From NCBI GenBank assembly GCA_002633005.1, contig NMRA01000066.1:62269-126268 (forward strand): 64,000 bases of DNA. The letters run 5' to 3'. Each line of letters opens with the position of its first letter. Position 1 is the stretch's first letter. This DNA is from Phoronis australis. Taxonomy: Eukaryota; Phoronida; Phoronidae. A model generated the notes under the pieces. That model was not told the DNA's origin. It did not search any database and worked only from the letters and a program-made list of their open reading frames with translations. The translations under genes were made by a program, and so were the position numbers. Below, in pieces: positions 49,718 through 61,605 of this stretch.

Positions 49718-52700
49718 CAATAGCATGTGCTATTTAGACACGATTATGGCGAATGTAACCATACCTCTGCTGTGTGTCCCTCAACTGAGACTGCGGGTGC
49801 TTTTGGCGACCCCAAAAATTGAGTGAAAATATAATGAGTATCAGTCAGTTTCAATTGCCAAACCTACAATCTTTGCACTCCATCGCAGACATGGTACAAT
49901 TAGGGAAGCCTAGAAGTGTTAAGTTCATTCGTTGGCTTATTTGAGATGTTGAATTTGTTCTGACGAACGCAAAACCGAAATGAAATGAGGCTAGGCTTTG
50001 TTTCCCAACATAATACTGACACTAGTTAGGAGCATGGGATATGTACGGACATTCTCATTCTAAAATTGCGGAAGTGAGGTGATTGATAGCAGGTGTTTCC
50101 TAAGTTCTAGCTTTTTAATCAGCTTATTCAACAGCCTTCCTTTACAAAAACTATTTTGATTTAAATAGCTTACAAAATATTACCTTTTTGAAGGTGTTTT
50201 AGGTAAATTTGGCATGTTTTGCTTGTTATGACAGATATTTTGAACCTTCAAAGTAAATCACTATAAAATTTCGAAAATTAATAACATTAACTGTTCATCA
50301 AACTAAGTCTCGATGCTGTGAGTAGGCAGTACAATGCAAAAACTTTCTGATCGCTAAATTGGGGTTGTATTATTTTTTACCCTTCTGTGACATCATTGCT
50401 CAAGTCAGTTAGGAAGTTATGTACCTGGGCATGAGCTAGCTCTAAAACTCAGCAGTCATCTTGGCTGTGAAGCACAGTTATTCAAAATGGAAGTAGGGAG
50501 CACACAACCTAAGGATCTAAAATAAACACTTCCATCACAATTTGTTCTTTTTACCAATGTCATTTTCACAGAAATGGTTCAAGTGCTTTTTTATTGCAAG
50601 TAGAATATGTCAATTTGATTGAAAACGCATTGAAAAGTAAATTAAATTTGAGGTGATGTCTTGCTTTGGAATTAACTGACTGCTGGTCGTTGTTTGAAAC
50701 AAGTTCGGCACTTTGGGTCGTTCTATGGGCCGAGCATAATCTCGAGCAGTGATAAACTGTCTGTCATTTTTTTTCAAACCCAGAAACCGTTTCTCATCCT
50801 AGTTAGGAACAAGTCGAGATCAGTGTTATGGTGGTAGGGGGTCTATATCGAACTTTAGTTTGTTTGACAGAACAGCTGTTTGTGGCCGCTTTAGAAAGTA
50901 ATCCCGTTCTACTTCCATTGTGGGAAGGGACTCTTGCGGAATGGTGTGGGAATGGTGGAGGAAACATCACCCAGTTTCATTTTGCCGAGTTTAATCATGT
51001 GAATCTGTGTTTTCCATTTCACCGTGTAAATTGGTTGCTGAAGTTGCGTTTATATTCTTACTTTCTGACATAGCATCTTCCACCTTGGAGAGGGGTTGTG
51101 ATAAATTTCTACTAGGAGCTTACTGATAAGAATAGGATACGCTACGTACCATACTCAATTATTTTATGGCTCTTCTCTTTTTTGAACTAAAGCCGAGCAG
51201 TCTCACAACAAAGTTGTACGTTTTTGTTTCAACTTTTACACGGCAAGGCCCGTTAAGTTGTAATGTCCCTCAGTGTGCGATTATTCGTGCTGGGTTTTCA
51301 TCGACACACATTCGCCATGAATCACAAACTTTGTAGTTGGCAAGTTAGAAGCGCTAGTCTGTGGAATAGTTGAAATTCTGGCGAGTCGAATATGCTGCAA
51401 GTACTATTTCTTTAAAAGTGAAATTCTAAGACTATTTGATTAATGATTGGCGTTTTTTTATTGGTAACAATGCATAGGTCATTGTGTCTAATAGTTGTAA
51501 CGTACTTCTATCTTTTTTATATTTATTTATGTTAGGATGATCCTTTAGTGCAATATGTGTCCTGGAAATGTCGCAACTCGAGAAATATTTTGATTTCTCA
51601 CGATCTTTATTGTTTTGTACCTGTATTAGTCATAGGTTACCGCGGATTTCTTGTACAGGTGGTTTGGTAGCTTGCCACCTGTGCATGCTTCAGTGGATTA
51701 CCAGAAATGTTAACCATTTAGTAACTTAACTTTGATCGATTGTCTTTGTAATATTATACTTTTGTAGATATGGTGCATTAGGACAGCAAGTTTTCAAGTT
51801 TTGAACCAATGGGCCGTGTTGATAGTGCAATTTTTAGTTATGAATAGTTTGGAATGCTTAGGGACTTTTGTCATCTTCAGATTTGCAAGCAAAGTGGAAA
51901 CTAGAGTTGATATTGATTTTGATTTATTGTTGTTGTTAGTGTGTTTGGGTGATCTGAGAAGCCAAATAAATTGGTGGCCTTAATTTTTAGGTGCAAATAC
52001 ATACTGTAGGATAAATAATATATATACATCACAGTGACACACTGTCATTCGAAATTGTACGTGAAATTGTTAAAATTGTAACATAATGACATAAGGATTG
52101 ATCAACAATGATGATCTATTGACATCTCATTCTCTTTTGTAATGTTTGGTAAAGCATGCTGCATACAAAGACCTACCTGCTCAGCCTGCAGCCTTAAGTA
52201 CCTGTAAGCTAAGCACATAGTTCGATGCCAGTTACCTGCAAAGGGCCAGTGAAATATGTCAGTTGGGGTTGTTTATTCAATTATCTTATTTTCATGCTTT
52301 GATGTGAGCTACATGGCTAGCTCACTGCTCCGTGAAGCAGCCGTCTCAGCACAACTCTTAGTATGGTCATGTCCAAGATTGGTGTTACATAGAGTTCGCA
52401 AATTTCTTTTCGCATCTTTTTCATGGGACATTAAGTTGCTCTATGCTAACTTTGTAACATCAGCCTAATGAAACTTGACTCAGGACTGACTAGTCGTTTT
52501 TGTTGTACTGAAAATTTTTTATAAACTTAGATTTCAAAAAATGTGGATTTTTGTTTTGTTGTACCCCTTTAGAATCACTCATCTCAAAGTTGACAAGGCA
52601 GAAAACTTACAATGAAGGCAGTGTATTTTGTGAAAGATACTTGTCAATCCTTTTTTATTCATTGCCATGTACTAAGTATTGTTTCAGTTTGATCAAGATT

Positions 52701-52910
52701 GTTTGATGTATGAATATTATATACAACTGTATTTATTCATTCATGGATTAAATATTACATATTACAGGCAATTGCTAGCTGTAAATATTATGTAAAATAC
52801 AAGATTAGGTATGAATTGTGTTTGACTGCTATTCAATTGTGATTTATGTAATATTCTGAAATAACACTGTGTTCAAAATCTTGCAACAATAAATCTGTAA
52901 AGACTGTGCG
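49718..52910 (+). other. NALF1: Probable NALF 3' UTR
   Basis: About 3.2 kb follow the stop codon without recognisable exons. AATAAA hexamers occur at 50521, at about 51964 and at 52888. Only the last is followed by a strong GT-rich downstream element, so it is the best candidate for the main 3' end. Earlier ones could give shorter forms. A diverged GAGACC-type repeat copy lies near 50690-50825. Confidence 0.55.
52888..52893 (+). terminator. Poly(A) signal AATAAA, probable end of NALF
   Basis: AATAAA is followed 15-35 bp later by GTGCGCGCGTGTGTGTATG, the expected hexamer plus GU-rich arrangement of an animal cleavage site. Confidence 0.6.
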
Positions 52911-52969
52911 CGCGTGTGTGTATGCATAACTGACAATACAACGCAACAGATTTCATAACACCTACTTCC

Positions 52970-52975
52970 TTTATT
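52970..52975 (-). terminator. Poly(A) signal AATAAA on minus strand, probable end of ENOX
   Basis: TTTATT on the plus strand is AATAAA on the minus strand, followed on that strand by T/G-rich sequence around TGTTGCGTTGTATTG. It lies about 1.4 kb past the ENOX stop and about 80 bp from the opposing NALF signal. Confidence 0.55.
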
Positions 52976-53811
52976 GACCTAAGACTTGTGAACTGTCGGA
53001 TACCTTTCAACGTACATCGTTCTAATTACAAAACAGAAAATGGCAGAAATGTCAACGTAAATGTCATGGGGTCGAGTTTGATCTCTGTTACAAAACATTT
53101 TAATTGATCCCAAGACATAGGTCAACGACTAGCTGAATGCCATAAAACTGTTTTAAGTGGATTTAACTCGGGAGTTGCTGTAATTCTCAAGTTGTTGCAC
53201 AAACGCAGCAGTGTCTTCTCAGTGGAGGAACTAAACCATTTTCTGGCGTCAAAAACAACCTTTTCACCGATATATCGGGTCTTACAAAGCACCGTCATCG
53301 CATTCATAAATTCTGGCTGGAATTGGTTAAAATATTCGGGAACTTGTGTGACAATTTATGTGTTGCCCCATAACTCTCCAGCCAGCGTATTACGCAACCT
53401 TTCCTTCAATCCCAATGACAAGACAATACTCGTGCACAAGACATCGCTCTGATAAGTTGTCGCTTTTATCACGGTCTCAAGACTACGAGTTACGCGAAGA
53501 ATTCCGTACTTAGATCTTCCAAATTTAACCTATTTACAAGCAATAACATATAACAGACTATATTAAGTTGTTTCAACCAATAAATTGTTTCATCTGAGAT
53601 CCATACAAGAACAAACATATTTTACCAATGAAACACCAACGAAGCAACAACAGATACCGTATTGCACTTAGCTATTTCAATCAATGGAGAAATCTCTTCC
53701 GAGAGAATACAGAAACACGTTTTCCCAAGGAAACGTGCAGATAATGCTGTTCTTCTGCACTGACCAATGACATCATTTCCCTTGGATACATTCAAGGGGA
53801 ACAGTCACAGG

Positions 53812-53882
53812 GGTGCTGCATTCTGAGAACCACTTTTCTCCATTGAATAATGGGCATCAAACTGGTACCAAAATCCAAGACC
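53812..53882. mobile_element. Foldback MITE remnant in ENOX 3' UTR
   Basis: TTCTGAGAACCACTTTTCTC and TTGAATAATGGGCATCAAAC match the 14196/19292 core; the outer arms are lost. Confidence 0.7.
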
Positions 53883-54358
53883 ACTGACTTTTTCCCACGC
53901 ATGTACGAATCAAAACGTTTTTCAACGAAACTTCTCTAAGAAAGTTTCCCTGTGTACTGTATCCACCAATAACGACACTGTATCGTCTGTGTGCACAAGT
54001 TCCCAGTGAAAGAAAGTGAGATACCTGTCAGCCAACTTGCCATAAGGCAGGTGTTTGGAGACTTGTTGGTCGTGCAAGATCTTCCTCCGATGATGTGACA
54101 CCTCGCAAGCAATGGAGGACACTAGCTCAATAGGTGGCACTGACATTGCATATCTCTGTGGATGTGTAAGACGACCAAAGTAAATGAAACAAGAGTACAC
54201 TAATGTTCACCAATTCCACTGTCTTGGCCCAGGATAATATCTTGACACATATCTCACCAGTGACCAGCATTACCTAGATTACTCCAAATTACTGTAGAAT
54301 GCATCAAGATTGCCAAAGATATCACAACCATAACGACCGTCATATTTCACCCCTCCTC

Positions 54359-54582
54359 TCACGAAGTCTTTGGTTCTGATATTTCCAGGCCGATGAACCG
54401 CCAGCGTTTTTCAATAGATGCACCCACTCCATAGAGATCCTGTCGAAACACTGATGGAACTTTTTCAAGGATATCCTCAATTTCGCTTGACCGTATCGAA
54501 ATATTAAGTCTTTGTAAGTATGACCAGATATAGTCAACGCTGGCCCCAAATGGATGAACATGCAAAAACGTCGAGATGACAC
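54359..54582 (-). CDS. ENOX1: ENOX (Ecto-NOX disulfide-thiol exchanger), terminal coding exon
   Basis: ENOX proteins are cell-surface, copper-containing NADH/hydroquinone oxidases with protein disulfide-thiol exchange activity. This exon encodes their highly conserved C-terminal domain. It reads VISTFLHVHPFGASVDYIWS, then YLQRL, and GVGASIEKRWRF near the end, stopping with TGA at 54361-54359. Vertebrate ENOX1/2 have IISTFLHVHPFGA and GVGATLEKRWK in the same places. The acceptor is TTTCAG at 54588-54583; the first two bases (GT) complete the Gly codon begun by the exon at 55570. The tail after KRWR (FIGLEISEPKTS) differs from vertebrates, as is usual at this end. The symbol denotes the family; a single pre-duplication ENOX is expected in an invertebrate. 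Confidence 0.95.
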
Positions 54583-55569
54583 CTGAAATGTAAGTAAAAA
54601 TACTTCATTTTGTCAGCTTTCTGATTGTCAATTCTTCTTGGTATAAACTAAATTTTGATTAAGTACATTGACATGTATGCAGTTCTAGTTATGACGAACA
54701 GCAAAATAAATATAAATATAAACATAATATTCAATATAATTATGATTTTATGTAGTCCACAATTTCGCCTCATTTTACAGAATTTTATGTTTGACACGTA
54801 AAGGTCAGCTTATGTAATACAATGGTTGCATAATATTGAACAGAATTAAACTGCAAGTGACGCTATTTTAGTAAAGCTATACCAAGCATTACATCGGTGG
54901 GTCAAAAAAGGCCAAGATAAAAAGCAATGAAGTGGTTCATTAAAGCCAAAAACAACACCATTCCCATCACACCATAACCACAGAAAACGAGAAGTCCTAA
55001 CTTGCCTTGCTTCACGATCACCACTCGATTCATTTTGTCAGGATCACAATATTAAATCAAAGCATTTGTCTATGAGAAATGGGATGTCCCAAGTATTACC
55101 TAAACAGAGCTCAGTTGCTCTTGATCCCATTACAATCACCAAGAGGCAGAGTTAAACAACCAACATAGCCCCAATTTCCAGGTACACCAAATCACTTGCA
55201 GGCAGCTTAAGCAAGTTAATGACTAAACAAACTAAAGTACTAATTGCCTTTGGCATGGCTTCAAGTAATCCCACGAAAGTTAAGAAATTATTTAACTCCT
55301 GTTCAAGAAGTCGTCTTGTTGAGACAGCTGCAGAGTCTAGTTTTACGTGCAAGAACAGAATTTACGTCTTGAGATCTCACTATATAATGTGGATTGACTT
55401 ACGATGGGAGGGGGCCAAGTTGAGGGAGCCACTATGTCAATTCAACATACATGATACCAATAATCCCACTTAATGTCACTAATGGGCAGTCCACATAAGG
55501 GTGTCTTTATTCACGTCACAAAGAGGCAGACCACGTATGGGTGCTTTACTTTGCACTCGTCTTTCCTAC
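54583..55569 (-). other. ENOX intron
   Basis: AT-rich intron sequence; nothing else recognised. Confidence 0.8.
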
Positions 55570-55669
55570 CTATAAGCTTTGCCTCCTTGGTGGAGTACTC
55601 CAAGGTGCTGGTTGTGGGTACATCCGACTTGGTCAGATCAACTGTGACAGTTGAAGGCTCGTTCTCCTT
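55570..55669 (-). CDS. ENOX1: ENOX exon before the C-terminal domain
   Basis: A 100-nt exon in phase 0 with one base left over, from acceptor CATACAG to donor ATAG/GTAGG. It encodes KENEPSTVTVDLT ... LEYSTKEAKLI and the first base of Gly. The end matches the vertebrate segment KSEREALLVG that precedes IISTFLHVHPF. The acidic and Ser/Thr-rich front is the variable linker of the family. Confidence 0.9.
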
Positions 55670-57053
55670 CTGTATGAAAAGAACATCTTCATCAGGACAA
55701 AATATGACAAAATGGTAAAATCGTAATAATTTTTAAGATGTACTTTTGTTCCACTTTCCTTGAAGTCATGGTGCTAACTTGTTACTGCACAGCGGAAATC
55801 CGCATGTAAGGCTATAAAGCTTGTGCGAGATTATGCAATAATATGGCAATTTTGCCCCACATATCTTCAAAGTTTGGAAACCCGCAAATGGTCAAAAGAT
55901 TATGTTTTTTGGTTCAAAATCTGTGTCTCAAAGAGACTTTACACTACAACCAAAAGGACTCTATAATGTCATCCATTAGTTTGTGCTGTGTACAGGGCTT
56001 TGTTACAAAAACTTTGAGCCGAAAACAAACTTTCGGGCAGTTTAACGCAGAACAAATTCACCAACCTTGAAACTTCAATCACTTTGAGATAAAAAGATCA
56101 TCAACCAATCACATGCACCAAGGCTGTAGACAAGCGGAGCACAAATTGTTTTACTGTAATAACCATTAAAGCTGTGGAGCCAAGTAAAATGTCACTCAAC
56201 ATCTCACCAGACATTGTGAGCAAGTGGTCACTTAAAAATGTAACAAATAACTTTAAACAGTACCTTCTCTGTTTGCCTCTTTGACTCTTCTTTGGACTGT
56301 ATCAATTGCTGTAAAAATCAAACCACAACTGAAATACAATAATTCGACCTTCTACGAAAAGACGGACTTTCATGGACACAACCCAAATATTTAGTAACCA
56401 ATGTAGCTAGCATCTGTTCACTTGCACCTCAGCTGCGAAACGACCATTCCTTGACCAAAACGAAATCTAGGACCTTAAAAAATCTTGAAATACCATTGAT
56501 CTCAAACTCGGCAATTATTTCATTTTTCATAGCTGTTGTTTGAAAGCAAAATTGAGCGCTGAGTTGACAAAGTAAAATAGAACAGGAACGAAGCACATTA
56601 TTTAAGTAAAAATAACACCCGTGTTTCAGACTGAACACAGCATGATCACAAAAAAACAAAAGATTTGTGTTAACTTGGCTTACTTAACAACTCGATAGTG
56701 ATGAGGGCAAAATTATATTAAAACAATCGATAGGTAACAAGTCGTACCGCCGAAACAGCGCTCAGAATAGCTTTTATTTATTCATGTAGAAATGCAAAGT
56801 TTACTTGCACTGTGATAGCAGTAACAATAATGAAGAACAACTTACAATAACAAAACAATGACAGAATTATCCACCCAACCGGACACAAATGTTTAATGTA
56901 CTTCGAATTTCCACGGACTTTCATTCCCAAAATTTCACTGCCATTTCATGAAATCACAAATTCAGTAATAAGCCAGGTTCGTAATCTGTGCAGCACAGCC
57001 AACTACCCCACACCAACCCCTGACCTATGACCCTGTGACCTATGACCTCTGAC
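55670..57053 (-). other. ENOX introns around the microexon
   Basis: Apart from the 45-nt exon and the AGGTCA array, no further exon fits the phase-0/phase-0 requirement. Nothing else is recognised. Confidence 0.7.
56264..56308 (-). CDS. ENOX1: ENOX 45-nt microexon
   Basis: Fifteen codons, QLIQSKEESKRQTEK, lie between TTTTTACAG and GTACTG. The exon is phase 0 at both ends, so it could be skipped without a frameshift. It continues the coiled coil after GMQQ, matching vertebrate GMQQQLLKVQEEYKKKE. Confidence 0.88.
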
Positions 57054-57055
57054 CT
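57020..57055 (-). promoter_or_regulatory. Array of AGGTCA half-sites overlapping an ENOX splice donor
   Basis: On the minus strand AGGTCA occurs at 57055-57050, 57048-57043, 57041-57036 and 57026-57021, with one imperfect copy (AGGGTCA) at 57034-57028. The single-base spacing makes DR1 pairs, the geometry bound by RXR/PPAR, HNF4 and COUP-TF type nuclear receptors. The first AGGTCA is the exon-intron junction itself (AG/GTCA). It may instead be a simple 7-bp repeat with no receptor role. Confidence 0.45.
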
Positions 57056-57229
57056 GCTGCATTCCCTGCAGTGCCTGTTGTAGTGCTGTGATCTGCTTGT
57101 CCTTCTGCTCCAGCGTGTTCTTCGACTCCGTCTTCAACAGGTCCACCTCGTTCTTGTAGGCCTCCAGCTGGCAACGCAGAGACTCGTTGTCTTCTTTGTA
57201 CTGGGCAGAGATCTGGATGGTGCCAGCAG
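57054..57229 (-). CDS. ENOX1: ENOX coiled-coil exon
   Basis: A 176-nt exon, two bases then 58 codons. It includes YKEDNESLRCQLEAYKNEVD and ITALQQALQGMQQ, which match vertebrate LKEENDSLRWQLDAYRNEVE and LQQALQGMQQ. The Trp of the vertebrate motif is Cys here. The acceptor is TTTGTTAG at 57237-57230; the donor CAG/GTCAGA at 57053 is embedded in a direct-repeat array of AGGTCA. Confidence 0.95.
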
Positions 57230-57706
57230 CTAACAAACAGAACAACCGACACTTCACATCCATGCAACAACACTGACAGATCCATGATATTGACAACAAG
57301 GATTTTATACATTCACGTTGGGCCAACAAAAAAAATACCCCCACATCAGGCACATTCCCACAACAGGAATGGTTACAACTGACAACGTCACAGGTCACGT
57401 GACAAAAATCAAGACAAACTGTTGGTTTTTAGGAAATTCAAATATCTATGATCCATTAGTCAAGCAAAGACATCGACCAATCAAGAATAAAAACTAGTGA
57501 TGACAGGCAGTTGTTAACAGATACGTATGGCAGACCATAAAACCACAGTAAAATATAGTCTAATGCATTATATACATCAAATTGTGACACTAAGTCATTT
57601 GTACACTTATTTTTGGCCTGAAGTCACAAAACAAAAATCAATGGATTCTTCGAGAACACACCATCAGGTCTCCATGGCGACAAAGTTACACAAATCTACC
57701 ACTTAC

Positions 57707-57818
57707 TATCTTTAGCCTGCTTCTTTTTGGGAGGAGCCTCGCTGTCCGAGTCGGACATCTCCATTTCAGCCTCCTGACGTTCGCTGAGAAATTCCTCCTG
57801 TTGAGTGGTTTTAAGTTC
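57707..57818 (-). CDS. ENOX1: ENOX exon with acidic EEMEMSD-type motif
   Basis: 37 codons plus one base, from TTTTCAG/GAACTT to GATA/GTAAGT. It encodes ELKTTQQEEFLSERQEAEME then MSDSDSEAPPKKKQAKD. Vertebrate ENOX has ...IRREEEMEMSDDE followed by a Lys-rich stretch here. The PPKKKQAK cluster resembles a nuclear-localisation-like basic patch, but that is only resemblance. Confidence 0.93.
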
Positions 57819-59756
57819 CTGAAAAGAACGTAAAGAGCTATAGGACTCTGAATTACATAAGTGATACAACTGAAGGTTTGAAGAAGACAACATGTATCAA
57901 CAGAACATGCACAATTATCAATTGAGCTACAAATCGACTTGTTCTCAATTCTTAAGCATTGATGCAGACTTCGTTAAGTGGGCACATTTTAAGATGAGCT
58001 TATTCAAGTTAAATCGTGACTCGTCTTACATTTTAGAGATATTACGTATGTTATACATGGTACACTTGGAAAAGATTGGGAGAGAGGTTTGATCTTATGC
58101 CGATGTCTCAGTCTCATGTTGGAAAGGTATGCCAATAGATTGCTACTTACCAACACATCAAACCAAAGTGAAGACCTAACACTACACGACCTCCATCTCA
58201 TTGGATCCACGTTCAACAGCAAAGTCCCAATACTTTTTCAATCAATCAATCAAAACTTCAACATCAACATACACACACTATACACACAAGCTTCATCATG
58301 TTCTCGTTAAATGCACCAAATGACAAATTAATAGGAAGAAAACCTACATTGATACAAATTGTAATCATTGCAGGTGACGTTTCACAGCAATGCTAATTGC
58401 TAGGCTGTAATAGTCCGGTAATTCTCCACTATTTCGCACAGGACAAATTTAAAATATTTTCACGGCAGTCAGGGTGTGCTAAGTAAACTGACCACACAGA
58501 CTTCCCAGTTGACCAGCGTAAGAAATTAATGAGTAATTAAGCATCGCCAACTGCTAATATGAAAAGTTAACGAAATGTGACCTACGGGTTGACAATGTCG
58601 TCCAATTTACAACAATTAAGTAACTTTATCCTGTTCCAATGTAAAAGTACTTTACGGCATTGTTGGTGAAACAGGCTTTTGAGCTAACCAGGCATCCATA
58701 CTAGGTCACTCCTTTCACCTCATGTTTCCAACAGTTTGAGATGTCTGGTAGGAATGAATGAATTAAGGGGCGAATGTACAATGTTCAGAGGTTATTTAAC
58801 ACAATTAAAGACTGAGGTGAGTATTACTAGGATTTATAACACGGCTTTTGTGTGGATACTTACCAAAGAGCCAAACTGACAATGTGCGAATTAGGTGAGG
58901 AAAGAAATTTTGACCAAGCTGCCTCATGCAAAATGAATGAGGGACAAAATATTATTTTTCCAAATAGCTTTTGGTTTATGAAATCAGGCGAGTGTGCGAA
59001 ATAAGCGGAGTATTACCGTAACTGAAGCCATCTTTGTGGTTTTAATCATGAATAATACAAGTTATACTCAAGTTAAGTGTTCTGTAATAAATCTGGTGTA
59101 GTTGGTAATTTGATCTACTTACCCACCTAGCGTTTGCCAAGATAGCAACATCTTCCATGCAAGATTTATGTTATTATTGCTGATAGTAGGACAACACAAA
59201 GTTCAATGTAAAACAAGTATCTTGCCACATTAATGTATTATCAAAAAATCTGCTAGCTAGTTGCTCAAACACTTGATGACCTATCAGATAGCAAGCATTC
59301 ACAACTTCACGTCATGTTCTCACACTAACTCTGAAAGCAGTTCTTCATCACCACACCTCACCTGACCTATACACCATAAACCACACTGTTGGTGCCAGGC
59401 AGATTGCATAACAACCTCTGTTGAACCAATGCCACACTGCTCTGTCACAACTAGCACACACACATTATCAGAAAGATATGCAGTGTCACTGGCGGACCTG
59501 ACCACTCGCAAAAACTGCAAGCCATGACATTAGTGTGACAGAACTTGCAGTGACCTCTGGTGGACAAGTGACTCACACCTGCACCGCTCCGCCACATTTT
59601 CTCTCACTATCACCATACACATCAGATCCCATAGCACCCTCTAGTGGACCCGGATCTCACTTCTCCACCACCCACGTGACACAATCTACCACACATCAGA
59701 GAATATCAGCAAGTCAGGACACACAGTGCCCCCTGGTGGGCCTGTGCCTCACTCAC
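57819..59756 (-). other. ENOX intron
   Basis: 1.9 kb of intron without a recognised feature. Confidence 0.75.
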
Positions 59757-59863
59757 CTGCGTCTGCTTACGCCACAACTCGAGGTTCTTACGCTGCGCCT
59801 TGGAGAAATGGTCCCAAGCCTTCTGCTTACTGGCTACCGTGAACACTTTGTCTATCTGATCCA
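59757..59863 (-). CDS. ENOX1: ENOX exon with KQKAWDHFSKAQRKN
   Basis: The sequence DQIDKVFTVASKQKAWDHFS then KAQRKNLELWRKQTQ is nearly identical to vertebrate ENOX (FEQIVAVFNASTRQKAWDHFSKAQRKN). The donor is CAG/GTGAGT at 59756, phase 0, matching the exon at 57818. The start is ambiguous. An acceptor GAAG at 59864 gives a start at 59863 needing one base from the previous exon. An acceptor ATCAG gives a start at 59855, phase 0, which would fit the candidate exon at 62873-62936. Confidence 0.93.
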
Positions 59864-61315
59864 CTTCAGGAATAAGAAGGAGTATCAATGATAGCGCATT
59901 GTCAACACACACACACACAGACCGTAACAGTGCCAGACTATACTAGTTGCTCCGCTGTCCAGCTGTAGCCCTTGGCGTCTTTCTCGCTTACAGAGTGAGG
60001 AAACAAAAACCCAACACAATGAACAAGCTCAGACGGCGCCATGAAATAATAAACATTCTCAAGAAAATCCAACACTACGACCTTGCCATTCAGACACTGA
60101 GTGCAGATAATGTACTCTCCTGGGTCAGCTGAGTCAACCACCCAGGACACGGGATTGGTTCAGGATGACACCTTCCAATTCACAAACCAATCAGATGACG
60201 ACCTGGCTGAACTGGTATATGTCAAACGACTGAACCATGGACAACCATTGTTTTCGGTAAATTTATTTACATTAAACCTAGATAACTCGCAAAGAGTAAA
60301 TCAAACTGGATCTTGACTAATTCCAAAAGTTCTAAAGGAGAGCCACATGGTGTAGCATCTATGCTCATGTTGACATTGTCTGGTTTTAGTTTCCTTTCTC
60401 TGGACTGCAACATAGACCGTATGCATTGTATACTACCATGACCTTCAGGTTACCAGGACTCCAAGCTGCAAACAGTCACTGTCTTATTTACTAACACCTA
60501 AACAAAGTGTAGTCATCCACCACGGCTAACGTGTATGAAACAGACCAGCACGGCACAGCACGGCCCAACACAGCATGGAAAAAAGTCGCAAGCAAGCATC
60601 TGTGAGATTCAAATTTTAAGTTCATAACAAATTTTCACATAAATCTCAAACCCGATCATTAAACAAGATCAGATGCATGAATTACCATATCCACCAGGGT
60701 ATAACCCTATTTCGTAAGTTCCGCATACAAGCCCAATGGCTCAAATATAAGCCCACCACTCTTACCTCCACATCCTTGTTAAATCAAACCGATCTTTTCT
60801 GCTGCATGCACACTATTCAAACATAGGTTACTTGAAAGCTAACTTTGACCAAGCTTGATCAAGCTTACTGGTGGTACATCACCTTAGTTGATATTGTTCT
60901 CCGGGCTTAGATATCCTTATTCATACATGTCCAATCATTGCTCAGTTAGCATGAAAAATACTACTCATGAGCATGGTAAATGAGTCTTGTTCAGCAATCT
61001 TGTTATGTCAGTCACCTTTGTCAACACAGAATTCCAAGCTTGAAAAACCTAGCCTTTTGATAACAGTTGCTGTGCAACCTTGAATAATTTTGCTGGTCAA
61101 AAACATAATTCAAGGCGCTTATCTTAAGCGAATTTCATCACCATGCAAAACTCGGTTTCTTACCAAAAATAAACATATCCTATGGGCTGTTCACCAGCAA
61201 TAATGAAGCTCACATGGTACACTCAAGAGTACGAAAATAAAGACATCAGCCACTTAGCTAGCGAGATTATCCTACCTTAGTGTGGAAACTTAATACAGGA
61301 GGTCCCAAAACCTTG

Positions 61316-61605
61316 TCAATGAATAATATTGGGCAAGCTTGGATAATACTGGGCAAGCTTGAATAATATTGGCAAGCTTGGATAATATTGGGCAAGCTTC
61401 AATAATATGGGGCAAGCTTGAATAATACTGGACAAGCTTAAATAATATTGGCAAGCTTGGATAATATTGGGCAAGCTCCAATAATATGGGGCATGCTTGA
61501 ATAATACTGGACAAGCTTGAATAATATTGGCAAGCTTGGATAATATTGGGCAAGCTCCAATAATATGGGGCATGCTTGAAAAATACTGGACAAGCTTGAA
61601 AAACA
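61316..61605. repeat. Higher-order tandem repeat of ~20-bp AAGCTT units
   Basis: Units of the form GGCAAGCTTGAATAATAYTG (19-21 bp) repeat about 14 times. Four unit types recur in fixed order, giving a 79-bp higher-order period (GGCAAG at 61371, 61450, 61529). Long open frames on the minus strand here are translations of the repeat, not a gene. Confidence 0.9.

Larger units (their letters stand above)
52955..54358 (-). other. Probable ENOX 3' UTR
   Basis: This sequence lies between the ENOX stop codon and the proposed poly(A) signal. Frames within it have no family resemblance. A degraded copy of the ACCAGTTTTCTCC foldback element sits at about 53812-53882, inside this UTR. Confidence 0.5.

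Noticed and set aside
59938-60150. Minus-strand 70-codon frame ending GYSWTAEQLV, next to the ENOX exon
   Set aside because: It was tested as the missing upstream ENOX exon, since it contains VSEK. The order and motifs (NRR...FYS.IQ, HVRRL.NEK) do not align and no donor in the needed phase was found.
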